A stretch of DNA of 64,000 nucleotides from Kribbella qitaiheensis (GTDB lineage Bacteria; Actinomycetota; Actinomycetes; Propionibacteriales; Kribbellaceae). A program made the translations under genes and the position numbers. Positions 35,355-45,205 of this stretch are shown one piece after another. Within the stretch, counting starts at the first letter, position 1, and each line of letters starts with the position of its first letter. The stretch covers positions 3,534,001 through 3,598,000 of the forward strand of contig NZ_CP043661.1 of NCBI RefSeq assembly GCF_014217565.1. The letters are read 5' to 3'. The notes under the pieces were generated by a model. That model was not told where the DNA came from. It did no database searches and worked only from the letters and a program-made list of their open reading frames with translations.

Positions 35355-36689
35355 TCACTTGGCCAGCTCTCCGTTGACTTCGTTGATGAACGCCTCGGCC
35401 GCCTGGTCCGGCTTCATCCGGGCGAACATCACCTCGGTGGTGTAGCGCTGGATGATCTTCTCCACCTGACCACCTCCGACCGGCGGGGGCGGCGAAGGCT
35501 CGCCGAGTTCGCTGGCGATGCTCGCGATGAAAGCCTGCGACGCGGCGTCGGCCGGCTTCAGCTTCGACGCGACGGCGGCCCGGATCTCGGTGTTCGGCAG
35601 GACCCCACGCTCGGCCAGCAGGATGTTGCCCGCCGCCGGGCTGTTCGCCAGGTAGTTGACGAACTCGGCCGCCTCCTTGGGGTGCTTCGAGCGCGAGGAG
35701 ATCGACCAGAACATGGATCCCTTGTAGTACGCGCCGTTCTCACTCGCCTTGCCGCTCACGCTCGGCAGCCGCAGCAGCTCGAGGTCCTGACCGGAGGCCT
35801 TGCTGAGCGCGTTCAGCTGGTTGCTCCAGCCGTAACTCATCGCCAGCTTGCCGGTCGCCATCCCGGACTGGTCGAGCGGCGCGGTAATGTCCTGCGCGGT
35901 GAACGCCGCGGACGGCGTCGCCTTCGCTTCCTGCATCTTCACCACGTTGGACCAGAACTCGGTCACGCCTTCCTTGGTGACGCCGAGTTTGCCGTCCTTG
36001 GTGAACAGCGACTGCCCGTGCTGCCGGGCCCACATGTTCAGGCCGGCGTCGTTGCTCCCGGGCGCCGCGGTCCCCCAGCCCTTCCCGTTGAGCTTCGTGC
36101 TGATCTGCGCGGCGAGCTGGGTGTACTGATCCCAGGTCCAGGTCTTGTCGTCGGGCATGGCGACACCCGCGGCCTTGAAGACCGCCGGGTTGGCCACGAT
36201 CGTGAACGCGTTGATGCCCGCGTCGAGTCCGTACAGCCCGTTGTCGAACTCACCCGTGCCCAGCGTGTCCGGCTCGAACTTGCCGGTGTCCAGCCCGTCG
36301 GCCTTCTTCAGGTCCAGCAGCGCGCCGCGGTCGGCGTACTCGCGCAGGTACTTCTCGTCCATCTGGATGATGTCGGGAGCGTCGTTGGCGGCCACGGTGG
36401 TGGCGAGCTTGTCCCAGTAGCCGGCCCATTCGCCGTACTCACCCTTGATCTTGATGTTCGGGTGTTCCTTCTGGAACTCCTCGATCACCTGCTGGGTGAG
36501 CTTGTGCCGGGTGTCGGAGCCCCACCAGTTGAAGCGAAGGGTGACCTCGCCGTTGGCGGACTGTCCACCAGACGAACCGCCGCAGCCGCTCGCGACGAGC
36601 AGGGAGGTGGCGATCGCGACGGCAGCCAAGACTCGCAAGCCTCTTGATGACGACGGCGGGGCACCGGTGGAACGGGAGAGCGGCCTCAT
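35355..36689 (-). CDS. Sugar ABC transporter substrate-binding lipoprotein (operon 1)
   Basis: 444 residues, family 1 extracellular solute-binding protein. Lipoprotein signal VLAAVAIATSLLVASGCGG with the lipid-bearing Cys near residue 36, then VTLRFNWWGSDTRHKLTQQVIEEFQ, the typical first strand and helix. Start ATG 36689 has AAAGG 8 bases before it; a GTG three codons earlier would sit too close to that site. The encoded order is permease, permease, binding protein, oxidoreductase. Confidence 0.92.
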   Translation of the reverse strand: MRPLSRSTGAPPSSSRGLRVLAAVAIATSLLVASGCGGSSGGQSANGEVTLRFNWWGSDTRHKLTQQVIEEFQKEHPNIKIKGEYGEWAGYWDKLATTVAANDAPDIIQMDEKYLREYADRGALLDLKKADGLDTGKFEPDTLGTGEFDNGLYGLDAGINAFTIVANPAVFKAAGVAMPDDKTWTWDQYTQLAAQISTKLNGKGWGTAAPGSNDAGLNMWARQHGQSLFTKDGKLGVTKEGVTEFWSNVVKMQEAKATPSAAFTAQDITAPLDQSGMATGKLAMSYGWSNQLNALSKASGQDLELLRLPSVSGKASENGAYYKGSMFWSISSRSKHPKEAAEFVNYLANSPAAGNILLAERGVLPNTEIRAAVASKLKPADAASQAFIASIASELGEPSPPPPVGGGQVEKIIQRYTTEVMFARMKPDQAAEAFINEVNGELAK

Positions 36690-36710
36690 GATGTGCACCT
36701 TTCAGCGGGA

Positions 36711-37595
36711 TTACTTGATGCCGGTGGTCGCGATCCCCTTGATCAGGAAGCGCTGACCGAAGAGGAAGGCAAGGAAGACAGGGACGAGCGAGACGACCGA
36801 CATCGCGAACATCGATCCCCAGTTGGTACTGGCGGTGGCGTCGACGAACGACCGCAGCGCGACCGGGACGGTGTACATCTTCGGATCGGTCAGGTAGATC
36901 AGCTGGCTGAAGAAGTCGTTCCAGGTCCAGATGAACGTGAAGATCGTCGTGGTCGCCAGCGCGGGCACCATCAACGGCAGGATCACCCGCAGGAAGATGC
37001 CGGCCCGGCCGCAGCCGTCGATCCGGGCCGCCTCGTCCAGTTCGCGCGGGATGCCGCGGATGAACTGCACCATCAAGAAGACGAAGAACGCGTCGGTGGC
37101 CAGGAACTTCGGCACCACCAGCGGCAGGAACGTGTTGATCCAGCCGGCCTGCGAGAACAGGATGTACTGCGGCACGATCACCACGTGGATCGGCAGCATG
37201 ATCGTCACCAGCATGATCGAGAACCAGAACTTCTTGCCGGTGAACTCCAGCCGGGCGAACGCGTACGCCGCCATCGAGCAGGAGACCAGGTTCCCCAGCA
37301 CGGCCCCGAGGACGACCACGGCCGAGTTCAGCAGGTACCGGGTGAACGGCTCGCTCAACGCGTTCCAGCCGACCTTGTAGTTGCCGATCTCCAGGTCCCG
37401 GACGAGCAGCCCGGGTTCGCGGAAGATCTCGTTGCCCGGCCGCAGCGAGCTGACGACCATCCAGATCAGCGGATAGAGCATCACCAGGGCGCCGGCTGCC
37501 AGCGCCAGATGCGTGAGTACCGGCCGGATCCTGGTCCAGCCGAAGGTGCCGGCGCGTCGGCGTACGACCGCCGATCGCAGCGTCTCAGTCGTCAT
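36711..37595 (-). CDS. Sugar ABC transporter permease, MalG type (operon 1)
   Basis: 294 residues with six transmembrane segments. The EAA loop that docks the ATPase is ELDEAARIDGCGRAGIFLRVILPLM. It overlaps the upstream permease by 11 bp and is 21 bp from the binding-protein gene. No ATPase gene is in the cassette. Confidence 0.93.
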   Translation of the reverse strand: MTTETLRSAVVRRRAGTFGWTRIRPVLTHLALAAGALVMLYPLIWMVVSSLRPGNEIFREPGLLVRDLEIGNYKVGWNALSEPFTRYLLNSAVVVLGAVLGNLVSCSMAAYAFARLEFTGKKFWFSIMLVTIMLPIHVVIVPQYILFSQAGWINTFLPLVVPKFLATDAFFVFLMVQFIRGIPRELDEAARIDGCGRAGIFLRVILPLMVPALATTTIFTFIWTWNDFFSQLIYLTDPKMYTVPVALRSFVDATASTNWGSMFAMSVVSLVPVFLAFLFGQRFLIKGIATTGIK

Positions 37596-38535
37596 AGAAC
37601 ACCCAGTACTTCGAGGCGATGAAGTTGATCGCGGTGAAGACCCCGATGATCACGAGCAGGAACCACGCCATCGCGGACGCGTAACCCATGTCGAAATTCC
37701 CGAAGCCACGGTCGTAGAGATAGAGCGTGTAGAACATGGTCGAATCGGACGGCCCGCCGGTCCCACCGGAGACGACGAACGCCTGGGTGAACGACTGGAA
37801 CGCGTGGATGATCTGCAGCACCAGGTTGAAGAAGATGATCGGGGTGAGCAGCGGCAGCGTGATGCTGCGGAACCGGCGGAAGGCACTCGCGCCGTCCACT
37901 GACGCGGCCTCGTAGTACATCGCCGGGATCTGCCGCAGCCCGGCCAGGAAGATCACCATCGGCGCACCGAAGGTCCACACGTTCAGCACCACCAGCGTGC
38001 CGAGCGCCGTACTGGGGTCGGAGATCCAGCCCTTGCCTTCGAACCCGAGCGGCGCGAGCACCTGGTTCAGCAGGCCCTCTGTGCCGAACACCTGCTTCCA
38101 CAGGATCGCGATCGCCACGCTCGACCCGAGCAGCGACGGCAGGTAGAAGATCGATCGGTAAAAGGCCATTCCGCGAACGCCACGATCCAGTACAACGGCC
38201 AGCAGGAGAGCGACGGCGAGCTGCAGTGGGACCGAGACGAACACGTAGGTGAAGGTGACCTGCAGCGAGTTGTGCAGCCGCTGGTCGGACAGCATCCGGG
38301 TGAAGTTCTCGAACCCGATCCACTCCGGCGCCTGGATCAGGTTGTAGTCCGTGAAGGCCAGGTAGAGCGAGGCCAGCATCGGCCCGATCGTGATCACGAA
38401 CAGCCCGACCAGCCACGGCGACAGGAACAGGTACGCCGCCAGGTTGTCCCGCTTCTTGACCTTCCCGGCCCGGCCTGGTTTCTGCCCGGGCGGCTTATTC
38501 CGACCGAGCGTGCTCAACTCTCCCAGCGCGCTCAT
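37585..38535 (-). CDS. Sugar ABC transporter permease, MalF type (operon 1)
   Basis: 316 residues: a cytoplasmic basic N-terminus of about 30 residues, then six transmembrane segments and the EAA loop YEAASVDGASAFRRFRSITLPLL. First gene of the minus-strand uptake operon. LacI-like operators lie 32-66 bp upstream. Confidence 0.93.
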   Translation of the reverse strand: MSALGELSTLGRNKPPGQKPGRAGKVKKRDNLAAYLFLSPWLVGLFVITIGPMLASLYLAFTDYNLIQAPEWIGFENFTRMLSDQRLHNSLQVTFTYVFVSVPLQLAVALLLAVVLDRGVRGMAFYRSIFYLPSLLGSSVAIAILWKQVFGTEGLLNQVLAPLGFEGKGWISDPSTALGTLVVLNVWTFGAPMVIFLAGLRQIPAMYYEAASVDGASAFRRFRSITLPLLTPIIFFNLVLQIIHAFQSFTQAFVVSGGTGGPSDSTMFYTLYLYDRGFGNFDMGYASAMAWFLLVIIGVFTAINFIASKYWVFYDD

Positions 38536-38566
38536 ATTTTCTTTCCTCCAGCAGCCTTACAGTCAC

Positions 38567-38601
38567 GGAAAGCGTTTACCCAGGCCGATAAGTTAGCGCT
38601 A
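38567..38601. promoter_or_regulatory. LacI-like operators of sugar operon 1
   Basis: GGAAAGCGTTTACC (38567-38580), read on the minus strand GGTAAACGCTTTCC, is a classic LacI-family site. TAGCGCTA (38594-38601) is a second dyad within GATAGCGCTAAC. They sit just upstream of the permease gene. A related GGCAACCGCTTTCC lies at 38706-38719 before the divergent decayed gene. Confidence 0.6.
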
Positions 38602-38705
38602 TCATCTGACTTGGGCAAGACCTCGCGGACAGCTTCTTTGACCGATTCCGGACAGCTGCGAAGTCTTGACACGACATTCGTGTCCAGCGACAGTACTGAG
38701 CATTT

Positions 38706-38719
38706 GGCAACCGCTTTCC
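38706..38719 (+). promoter_or_regulatory. LacI-like operator before the decayed exported enzyme
   Basis: GGCAACCGCTTTCC matches the operon 1 operator (minus strand GGTAAACGCTTTCC) at 12 of 14 bases, 20 bp before the old start site. It suggests that the decayed gene once shared the regulator of sugar operon 1. Confidence 0.5.
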
Positions 38720-38738
38720 CCGCCTGCAGGAGGCACCG

Positions 38739-40154
38739 ACGCATCGTCGTACGTTCCTGGCCGGATCGCTCACCAGCCTGTCCGCGGGGGTCCTGCTGCC
38801 GGCCGCGGCCGCTGGTTCCGCAACTGCCGCGGGAACGCTGGACGAGGAATTCCTGGCGTTGCTCACCAAGGCCAACACCGCGCAGATTCCGCTGGTTCTG
38901 GGCAGCCTGGAAAATGCCGCTGACAGCGTCCGGGCGGTCGCACGGAAGGTGCGTCGGCTGGTCTCGGGCTATGTCTGGAGCCGGTCCGGCTGTTTCCGTG
39001 ACCCGGCCCTGCTCGGTCCACTCGAGAAATTGGTCGACCGGCTGGCCGGATTGCAGCACGACGACGGCACCTACGACGTCGGCAACTGCACTCGCCGCCG
39101 GACACCGCCTTCGCCATCCAGGATCTCTGTCTGATCTGGGCGCTGCTGGACGCCGATGACCAGCGGCCCACCGAGACGCATCGCGCGACGCTCGAACGGA
39201 TCCTGCGCAAGGCCGGTCCAGCCCTGGCGTCGGGTGGCGTCCACACTCCCAATCACCGCTGGGAGGTATCCGCCGCGCTCGCCCGCACCCACCACCTCTT
39301 CCCCGACCGCCGGTACGCCGCGCGGATCGACGACTGGCTCGGCGAAGGCATCGACGCGACTCCGGACGGCCTCTACAGCGAGCGGAGTTCGACGTACTCC
39401 GCCGAAGTCACGAACCCGAGTCTGCTGACCATCGCCTGGCTCCGGAATCGGCCGGAACTGATCGGCTACGTCCGCCGCGACCTGGCAGCGACGCTGTTCC
39501 ACCTGGAGCCGAACGGCGAGGTCGAGACGGTCGCTTCCCGCCGCCAGGACCAGAACAGGATCCGGGATGTCTGGTGGTACCTGACCCAGTTCCGCGAGCT
39601 GGCTCTGCTCGACTCCGACGGCAGGTTCGCGACTGTTGCCAAGGACATCGAACGCCGTGGCACCGGCGAGCTCGGCGACTTCCTGGCCGAGGTGCTCGAA
39701 CGGCCGTCCCTCGCCGAGCGGCTGCCTACCGCAGTACCGGCGCCCGACGACTTTCTATGCCTCGATGGACTTCCCGCACCGCCCCAAGCAGTACCGCGTA
39801 CTGCGAACCTCGATCACCGTCACCGAGGTCACCGGCGGCTTCGACCTGACCTTCGACCTGGCCGGCTCCGCGGTCCCACTGGCGATCGAGCTCTGCTTCC
39901 GGGCGGGCGGAACGCTGACCGGTGCCGACCCGCTCGATGCCCCCGGCAACTACCAGCTGAGCACCGGGACCGGCCGGTACACCGTCGGTGCCGACTGGAT
40001 CGAGTTCGGCCCGGGCAACGGGGACACCAGGGTCGCCATGGACCCAGGTGAGCGATACACCCAGCTCAACGGCAGCCTCACCCCGGACGGTCTCCGCGTC
40101 TACCTCACCGGCCGATCGCCACTGCGGCATACGGTAAAACTGCGGACCAGCTGA
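38739..40154 (+). pseudogene. Decayed Tat-exported polysaccharide-enzyme-like protein
   Basis: A good ribosome site AGGAGG (38728-38733) is followed at 38739 by ACG, where an ATG is expected, then a Tat-like start (HRRTFLAGSLTSLSAGVLLPAAAAG). One base is missing near 39086 (DVGN then LHSPPDTAFAIQDLCLIW), and one T is extra at 39752-39754 (PAPDDF then YASMDFPHRPKQYRV). Joined it is about 471 residues: a helical region (probably an alpha/alpha toroid) then a beta-rich C-domain, as in heparinase-like enzymes. I cannot name the substrate. Three independent lesions mean true loss. Confidence 0.8.
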
Positions 40155-40236
40155 CTCGCTCACCCGACCGGTTCGTCGCCTGACCGCCACCGCTCACGAA
40201 CCCGTACGTCGCGGGACGGCATGCGTATGTCTCTGC

Positions 40237-40323
40237 TAATTCGTATTATCACTGCGATCACTCCTTGACGGGCAACCTCACCGGCTCTACGGTTCCGGCA
40301 TACCAGCTCGCAAATACGTATTA
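40237..40323 (+). promoter_or_regulatory. Promoter and paired operators of the LacI/sugar operon 2
   Basis: -35 TTGACG (40265-40270), 17-bp spacer, -10 TACGGT (40288-40293). Two related dyads flank it: TAATTCGTATTA (40237-40248) upstream and AAATACGTATTA (40312-40323, with the perfect core AATACGTATT) in the leader. Their unusual AT-richness and symmetry make them probable sites for the LacI protein encoded next. They differ from the operators of operon 1. Confidence 0.65.
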
Positions 40324-40340
40324 CTCAAGGCAGGTGAGGC

Positions 40341-41391
40341 ATGACCGTACGGCTGACGCAGCGCGACATAGCTCGCCTCGCCAGGGTGAGCCAGACGACG
40401 GTGTCGCTGGTGCTGAACAACCGGACGGCCGCCTCGGCCCGGATCCCGGCCGAGACGCGGGACCGGGTGCTGAAGGTGATCCGGGAGACCGGGTACGTCG
40501 CGGATCCGCTCGCCCGCAGGTTGCTCCAGCAGCGGAACCAGATCGTCGGGGTGTTCACCTACGAGCCGGTGTTCCCGAGTGCGAGCGCGGACTTCTACCA
40601 CCCGTTTCTCAGTGGGATCGAGGAGACGGTCGAGGAACTCGGCTGCGACCTGCTGCTGTTCACCAGCGCACCCGTCACGGACGGGCGCCGTCGCGTCTTC
40701 CACGAGAACAACCGCCTCCGGATCGCCGACGGCGCCCTGCTCCTCGGCCGGCGGATCCCCGCGGAGGAGCTGAGCCGCTTGGTCGCCGAGAAGTACCCCT
40801 TCGTCTGCGTCGGCCGCCGCGACGATCCCGGACCCGAAGTCCGCGGCCTGGTCCCGTACGTCGGAGCCGACTACGTGACCGCCACGGCCACCGTCACCAG
40901 CCGAGCCCTGGAGCTGGGCCACCGCCGAGTCGCGTTCGTCGGCCCGGGCACGGGTGCCGAGTCCTCGGCAGACCGTCTCCGCGGCTTCCGTAGCGTCGCG
41001 CCCCAAGGGATACAGCTCTCCCCCACCCAGGGCCGGCGCGGAGGGAGCGGCCGGGTGGGAGTTGAGCGCCGTGCTGGATGAGTTGCTTGCGGATGGCGTG
41101 ACGGCTGTCTTCGTGGAGGACCTGGCGGATGCTGATGCGTTGGCCGCGGCAGCGAGGGACCGCGGGCTCGACGTACCGGCGCAGTTGTCCGTGGTGGCGC
41201 TTGGTGATGCGAGCCGGCCGGTGCCCAGCGATGCCGACTACTCGGGGTTCCACATCCCCCGCAAGGAGATGGGCCGCCAGGCGGTCGGGCTCCTCGAAGC
41301 GATCCTGTCCGGCGACGACGCCGAGATCCAGCAACTGCTGCCCTGCGAACTCGTCGAGGGCAGCACTCTCACCGCACCGGAAGGCCTTTAG
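40341..41391 (+). pseudogene. LacI-family transcription regulator, frameshifted
   Basis: The N-terminal HTH is intact (MTVRLTQRDIARLARVSQTTVSLVLNNR), followed by the periplasmic-binding-protein-like ligand domain. After residue about 230 the frame changes: removing one G at 41030-41032 joins GIQLSPTQ to AGAEGAAGWELSAVLDELLADGVTAVFV and gives 349 residues, full LacI length. The lesion is at GGGCCG, as in three other genes here, so the regulator may be intact in the real genome. It stops directly before the FAD oxidoreductase ATG (TAG ATG), heading the second sugar operon. Confidence 0.87.
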
Positions 41392-42987
41392 ATGGAAGCG
41401 GATCTACTCGTCATCGGCGGCGGCCTCGGCGGAGTAGCCGCCGCGCTGTCAGCCCTGCGTGCGGGCCACCGGGTGGTGATGACCGAGGAATACGACTGGC
41501 TTGGCGGCCAGCTGACCAGCCAGGCCGTACCGCCGGACGAGCACACCTGGGTCGAGCAGTTCGGAGTCACCGCCTCCTACCGCGCCTTACGGGAAGGAAT
41601 CCGGGACTACTACCGCCGGCATTACCCGCTCACTGCTCGCTCTGCCGCGGCGAAGGAGCTCAACCCCGGCGCGGGCTATGTGTCGAAGCTCTGTCACGAG
41701 CCGCGCGTGGCCGTCGCAGTACTGGAAGCCATGCTTGCTCCCTACCGCGCCAGCCGCCGCCTGCAGGTCCTGCAGCCGTACAAGCCGGTCAGTGCGACGA
41801 CGGATGGCGACCGGGTCACCTCTGTGGTGGTTGAGCATCGAGAGAGCGGCGAGAGGGTCGCCCTGACTGCGCCGTACGTGCTAGACGCTACTGAGACCGG
41901 CGAACTCCTGCCGCTGACCGGTACGGAGTACGTGACCGGCTTCGAGGCGCAGAGCACGACCGGCGAACCGAGTGCACCGGCGGAGGCGCAGCCGCTGAAC
42001 ATGCAGGCGGTCTCGTTCTGCTTCGCGGTCGACCATGTCGACGGCGACCAAGTCGGCGACAAGCCTGCGAACTACGCGTTCTGGCGGAACTACCAGCCGT
42101 CGTTCTGGGGCGACCGGATGCTCTCCTGGCACGCACCGGATCCCCGGACCCTTGCGCCCTCGCTGCGGACGTTCACGCCCAATCCAGACGAGGATCCGCT
42201 GAACGTGGTGGCCGACCAGCGGCGTACGGGCGGTGACACGAATCTCTGGACCTTCCGGCGGATCGCTGCCCGGCAGCACTTCCTGCCCGGCGCCTACGAG
42301 AGCGACATCTGCCTGGTGAACTGGCCGATGATCGACTACCTCGAAGGACCCGTGTTCGACGTACCGGATGCGGACAAGCATCTGGCCGGCGCCAAGGAGT
42401 TGTCGCACTCGGTCTTCTACTGGCTGCAGACCGAGGCGCCCAGGCCGGATGGCGGCACAGGGTTCGCCGGGCTGCGGCTGCGTGGTGACCTGCTGGGCTC
42501 TACCGACGGCCTTGCGCAGGCGCCCTACATCCGGGAGTCGCGGCGCATCGCAGCGGAGTACACGATTGTGGAACAAGACCTGTCCGTTGCGGTGCGCGGC
42601 GACGCGGGAGCCGCGCAGTACGAGGACAGTGTCGGTGTGGGGATGTATCGGATCGACCTGCACCCGTCGACCGGGGGCGACAACTACATCGACGTCGCCA
42701 GCAGCCCGTTCCGGATCCCGCTCGGCGCACTGATTCCCCAGCGGGTGGAGAACCTGCTGCCTGCGAGCAAGAACCTCGGCACCACCCACATCACCAACGG
42801 CTGCTACCGGCTTCATCCGGTCGAATGGAACGTCGGCGAGGCCGCGGGGCTGCTCGCCGCCTTCTGCCTGGACCGTGGCGTCAGCCCGCGCGCGGTCCGC
42901 AACACCCCTGCTCTGCTCAGCGACTTCCAGGCACGGCTGGTCGCCCAGGGCGTCGAACTGAGCTGGCCGGCCATCTCAGGCTACTGA
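41392..42987 (+). CDS. FAD-dependent oxidoreductase (FAD_oxidored family)
   Basis: 531 residues. The FAD-binding Rossmann motif is at the N-terminus (LLVIGGGLGGVAAALSALRAGHRVVMTEE), followed by DWLGGQLTSQAVPPDEH, a second family signature. The C-terminal flavin segment NLLPASKNLGTTHITNGCYRLHPVEWNVGEAAGLLAAF is also typical. Such enzymes often lie in sugar-uptake operons and probably oxidise a sugar, but no substrate is known. It follows the LacI stop without a gap and precedes the binding-protein gene by 29 bp. Confidence 0.88.
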   Translation: MEADLLVIGGGLGGVAAALSALRAGHRVVMTEEYDWLGGQLTSQAVPPDEHTWVEQFGVTASYRALREGIRDYYRRHYPLTARSAAAKELNPGAGYVSKLCHEPRVAVAVLEAMLAPYRASRRLQVLQPYKPVSATTDGDRVTSVVVEHRESGERVALTAPYVLDATETGELLPLTGTEYVTGFEAQSTTGEPSAPAEAQPLNMQAVSFCFAVDHVDGDQVGDKPANYAFWRNYQPSFWGDRMLSWHAPDPRTLAPSLRTFTPNPDEDPLNVVADQRRTGGDTNLWTFRRIAARQHFLPGAYESDICLVNWPMIDYLEGPVFDVPDADKHLAGAKELSHSVFYWLQTEAPRPDGGTGFAGLRLRGDLLGSTDGLAQAPYIRESRRIAAEYTIVEQDLSVAVRGDAGAAQYEDSVGVGMYRIDLHPSTGGDNYIDVASSPFRIPLGALIPQRVENLLPASKNLGTTHITNGCYRLHPVEWNVGEAAGLLAAFCLDRGVSPRAVRNTPALLSDFQARLVAQGVELSWPAISGY

Positions 42988-43016
42988 GCACCGGCTACTG
43001 ATGGAGGACTGACACC

Positions 43017-44267
43017 ATGAAACTCCGTACGCTGACAGCCGCCGGCATGGCCGCGGCACTACTGGCCCTGGCAGGTTGTGGGGGCGGGTCCGATGACGCC
43101 TCGTCCGGACCGGTCGATCTGCGGATGACCATCTGGAGCGCGAACGCCAAGCACACCGCGCTGTTCGACCAGATCGCCGCCGCCTACAAGAAGGATCACC
43201 CCGACGTCGGCAAGATCACCTTCGAGTCGATCCCGTTCGACAGCTACACCACCGCGCTGACCACCCAGATCGGCGGCGGCAACGTGCCCGACCTGGCCTG
43301 GATCCTGGAGAGCACCGCGCCGGACTTCGTCTCCTCCGGCGCCCTCGCGCCGATCGACAAAGATCCTGATCTGCTCCCCAGTACGACGGCGACCTGGGAG
43401 CAGGGCGGTCAGTTGTACGCATACCCGTTCTCCACCTCACCGCTGGGCGTCTTCGTCAACACCGACCTGGTGGCGGCGGCCGGACGCAAGACGCCCGCCC
43501 AGGAGATTGCCTCCGGCAACTGGACCTGGGACGAAGCGGTGGCCACGGGTGCCGCAGTACAGGCCAGGACCGGCAAGGGCGGCATCGTGGTCGGCGACTT
43601 CGACTACAAGGGCTGGGACGCGCTGAACTCGATCTGGAGCGCCTGGGGTGCCCGGCCGTGGAGCGAGGACGGCAAGACCTGCGGGTTCGACCAGCCCGCG
43701 ATGGTCGACGCGATGACCTACATTCACAAGATGGTCTTCACCGACAAGGCGATGCCGGGGCCGGGCGTGACGAAGGACTTCTTCGCCGGCGACTCGTCGA
43801 TGGTGATCACCCAGATCAGCCGGGCAGCCCTGCTGGACAAGGCGAAATTCAAGTGGGACCTCGTCCCGCTGCCGAAGGGACCAGCCGGTCCGTACGCCGT
43901 GGTCGGGCAGGCCGGGATCGGCGTACTCAAGCGGGGCAAGCACGTCGACGCCGCCAAGGCGTTCCTGGCGTACTTCACCAACCAGGAGAACTCGGCCAAG
44001 CTCGCACAGTTCTTCCCGCCGGCCCGCAAGTCACAGCTGAACACCGCCACCCTGGCGAAGGCGAACCCGTTGCTGAAGCCCGCACAGCTGCAGAGCGTTG
44101 TGATCGACGGTGTCGAGCGCGGTGACATCAAGACGAGCCACACCGGGTACGCCGAGCTGCAGCAGACCGTCCGGGCCGCGCTCGATCCGCTCTGGAAGCC
44201 GGATGCCGATGTGAAGGCCGTCCTGTCCGGAGTGTGCTCGAAGATCAACCCGTTGCTGAGCAAATGA
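43017..44267 (+). CDS. Sugar ABC transporter substrate-binding lipoprotein (operon 2)
   Basis: 416 residues. Lipobox LLALAGCGGG with the Cys at residue 21, then VDLRMTIWSANAKHTALFDQIAAAY, as in family 1 binding proteins. GGAGGA lies before ATG 43017. The stop overlaps the next permease start as ATGA. Ligand not predictable. Confidence 0.92.
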   Translation: MKLRTLTAAGMAAALLALAGCGGGSDDASSGPVDLRMTIWSANAKHTALFDQIAAAYKKDHPDVGKITFESIPFDSYTTALTTQIGGGNVPDLAWILESTAPDFVSSGALAPIDKDPDLLPSTTATWEQGGQLYAYPFSTSPLGVFVNTDLVAAAGRKTPAQEIASGNWTWDEAVATGAAVQARTGKGGIVVGDFDYKGWDALNSIWSAWGARPWSEDGKTCGFDQPAMVDAMTYIHKMVFTDKAMPGPGVTKDFFAGDSSMVITQISRAALLDKAKFKWDLVPLPKGPAGPYAVVGQAGIGVLKRGKHVDAAKAFLAYFTNQENSAKLAQFFPPARKSQLNTATLAKANPLLKPAQLQSVVIDGVERGDIKTSHTGYAELQQTVRAALDPLWKPDADVKAVLSGVCSKINPLLSK

Positions 44268-45205
44268 CCTTGATGCTGGACAAACCCGCACGCTCGGCGG
44301 ATCGGGCCGCCGAGCGAGCGCCGTACTGGACCACGCGGCGGCGGGACGAATTGGCCGGCTGGCTGTTCGTCGCGCCACAGCTGGCCGGGATCATTGCCTT
44401 CGTCATCGTTCCGCTCGGGCTGGTGGTCTGGTACAGCCTGCACGAGTGGAACGTACTGGCCGGGACCTTCGATTTCGTCGGCCTGGGCAACTTCGACCAG
44501 CTGACCTCGGATCCGAAGCTCGGCCCGGCGCTGCGGGCGACCGCGGTGTTCTCGGCCGGGCTGGTGGCGCTCAACCTGACCTTGGCGCTGTTCCTGGCCG
44601 TCCTGCTGAACCAGAAGCTGCGCGGGACGGTCGTCTTCCGGACGCTGTTCTTCTCCCCGGTCGTGGTGACGCTGGTCGCCTGGACGATCGTCTGGGGGTT
44701 CCTGCTCCAGGACAACGGCGGGATCAACGGCTTCCTGGACAGCATCGGGGTGGACGGGCCGAACTGGTTGCGCGGCAACACCACGGCGATGATCTCGGTG
44801 ATCGTGGTCCAGCTGTTCAAGGGCGTCGGACTGAACATGGTGCTGTTTCTTGCTGCCCTGCAAGGGGTTCCGGCCGACCTCTACGAAGCGGCGAAGATCG
44901 ACGGGGCCTCGGCCTGGGCCCGGTTCCGGCGCGTTACCGTGCCGCTGATCAGCCCGACGATCCTGCTCACCTCGATCCTCACGGTGGTCGGGTCGCTGCA
45001 GGTGTTCGCGCAGATCGCGGTACTGACCCAAGGCGGGCCGGGGACGTCGACGACGGTGCTGGTCTATTACCTCTACCAGCAGGCGTTCCAGTTCCACCAC
45101 TTCGGCTACGGCGCGACGATCTCGCTGCTGCTGTTCGTGATCGTGCTGGCGTTGACGATTCTGCAGTGGCGGATGCGGAGAAGGTGGGTATTTCATGAGG
45201 ACTAG
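44264..45205 (+). CDS. Sugar ABC transporter permease, MalF type (operon 2)
   Basis: 313 residues with six transmembrane segments. EAA loop YEAAKIDGASAWARFRRVTVPLI. Start ATG 44264 overlaps the binding-protein stop by 4 bp. The last 11 bp overlap the next permease gene. Confidence 0.93.
   Translation: MTLMLDKPARSADRAAERAPYWTTRRRDELAGWLFVAPQLAGIIAFVIVPLGLVVWYSLHEWNVLAGTFDFVGLGNFDQLTSDPKLGPALRATAVFSAGLVALNLTLALFLAVLLNQKLRGTVVFRTLFFSPVVVTLVAWTIVWGFLLQDNGGINGFLDSIGVDGPNWLRGNTTAMISVIVVQLFKGVGLNMVLFLAALQGVPADLYEAAKIDGASAWARFRRVTVPLISPTILLTSILTVVGSLQVFAQIAVLTQGGPGTSTTVLVYYLYQQAFQFHHFGYGATISLLLFVIVLALTILQWRMRRRWVFHED

Noticed and set aside
38272..39159. Plus-strand frame of 295 codons across the permease start
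   Set aside because: It runs antisense to the permease and out of frame with the decayed exported enzyme; its composition is Arg/Pro/Trp-rich nonsense.
40341..41391. Treating the LacI frames as two separate genes
   Set aside because: The second frame begins in the middle of the ligand domain with no start signal, and one base joins the two into a full-length LacI protein.
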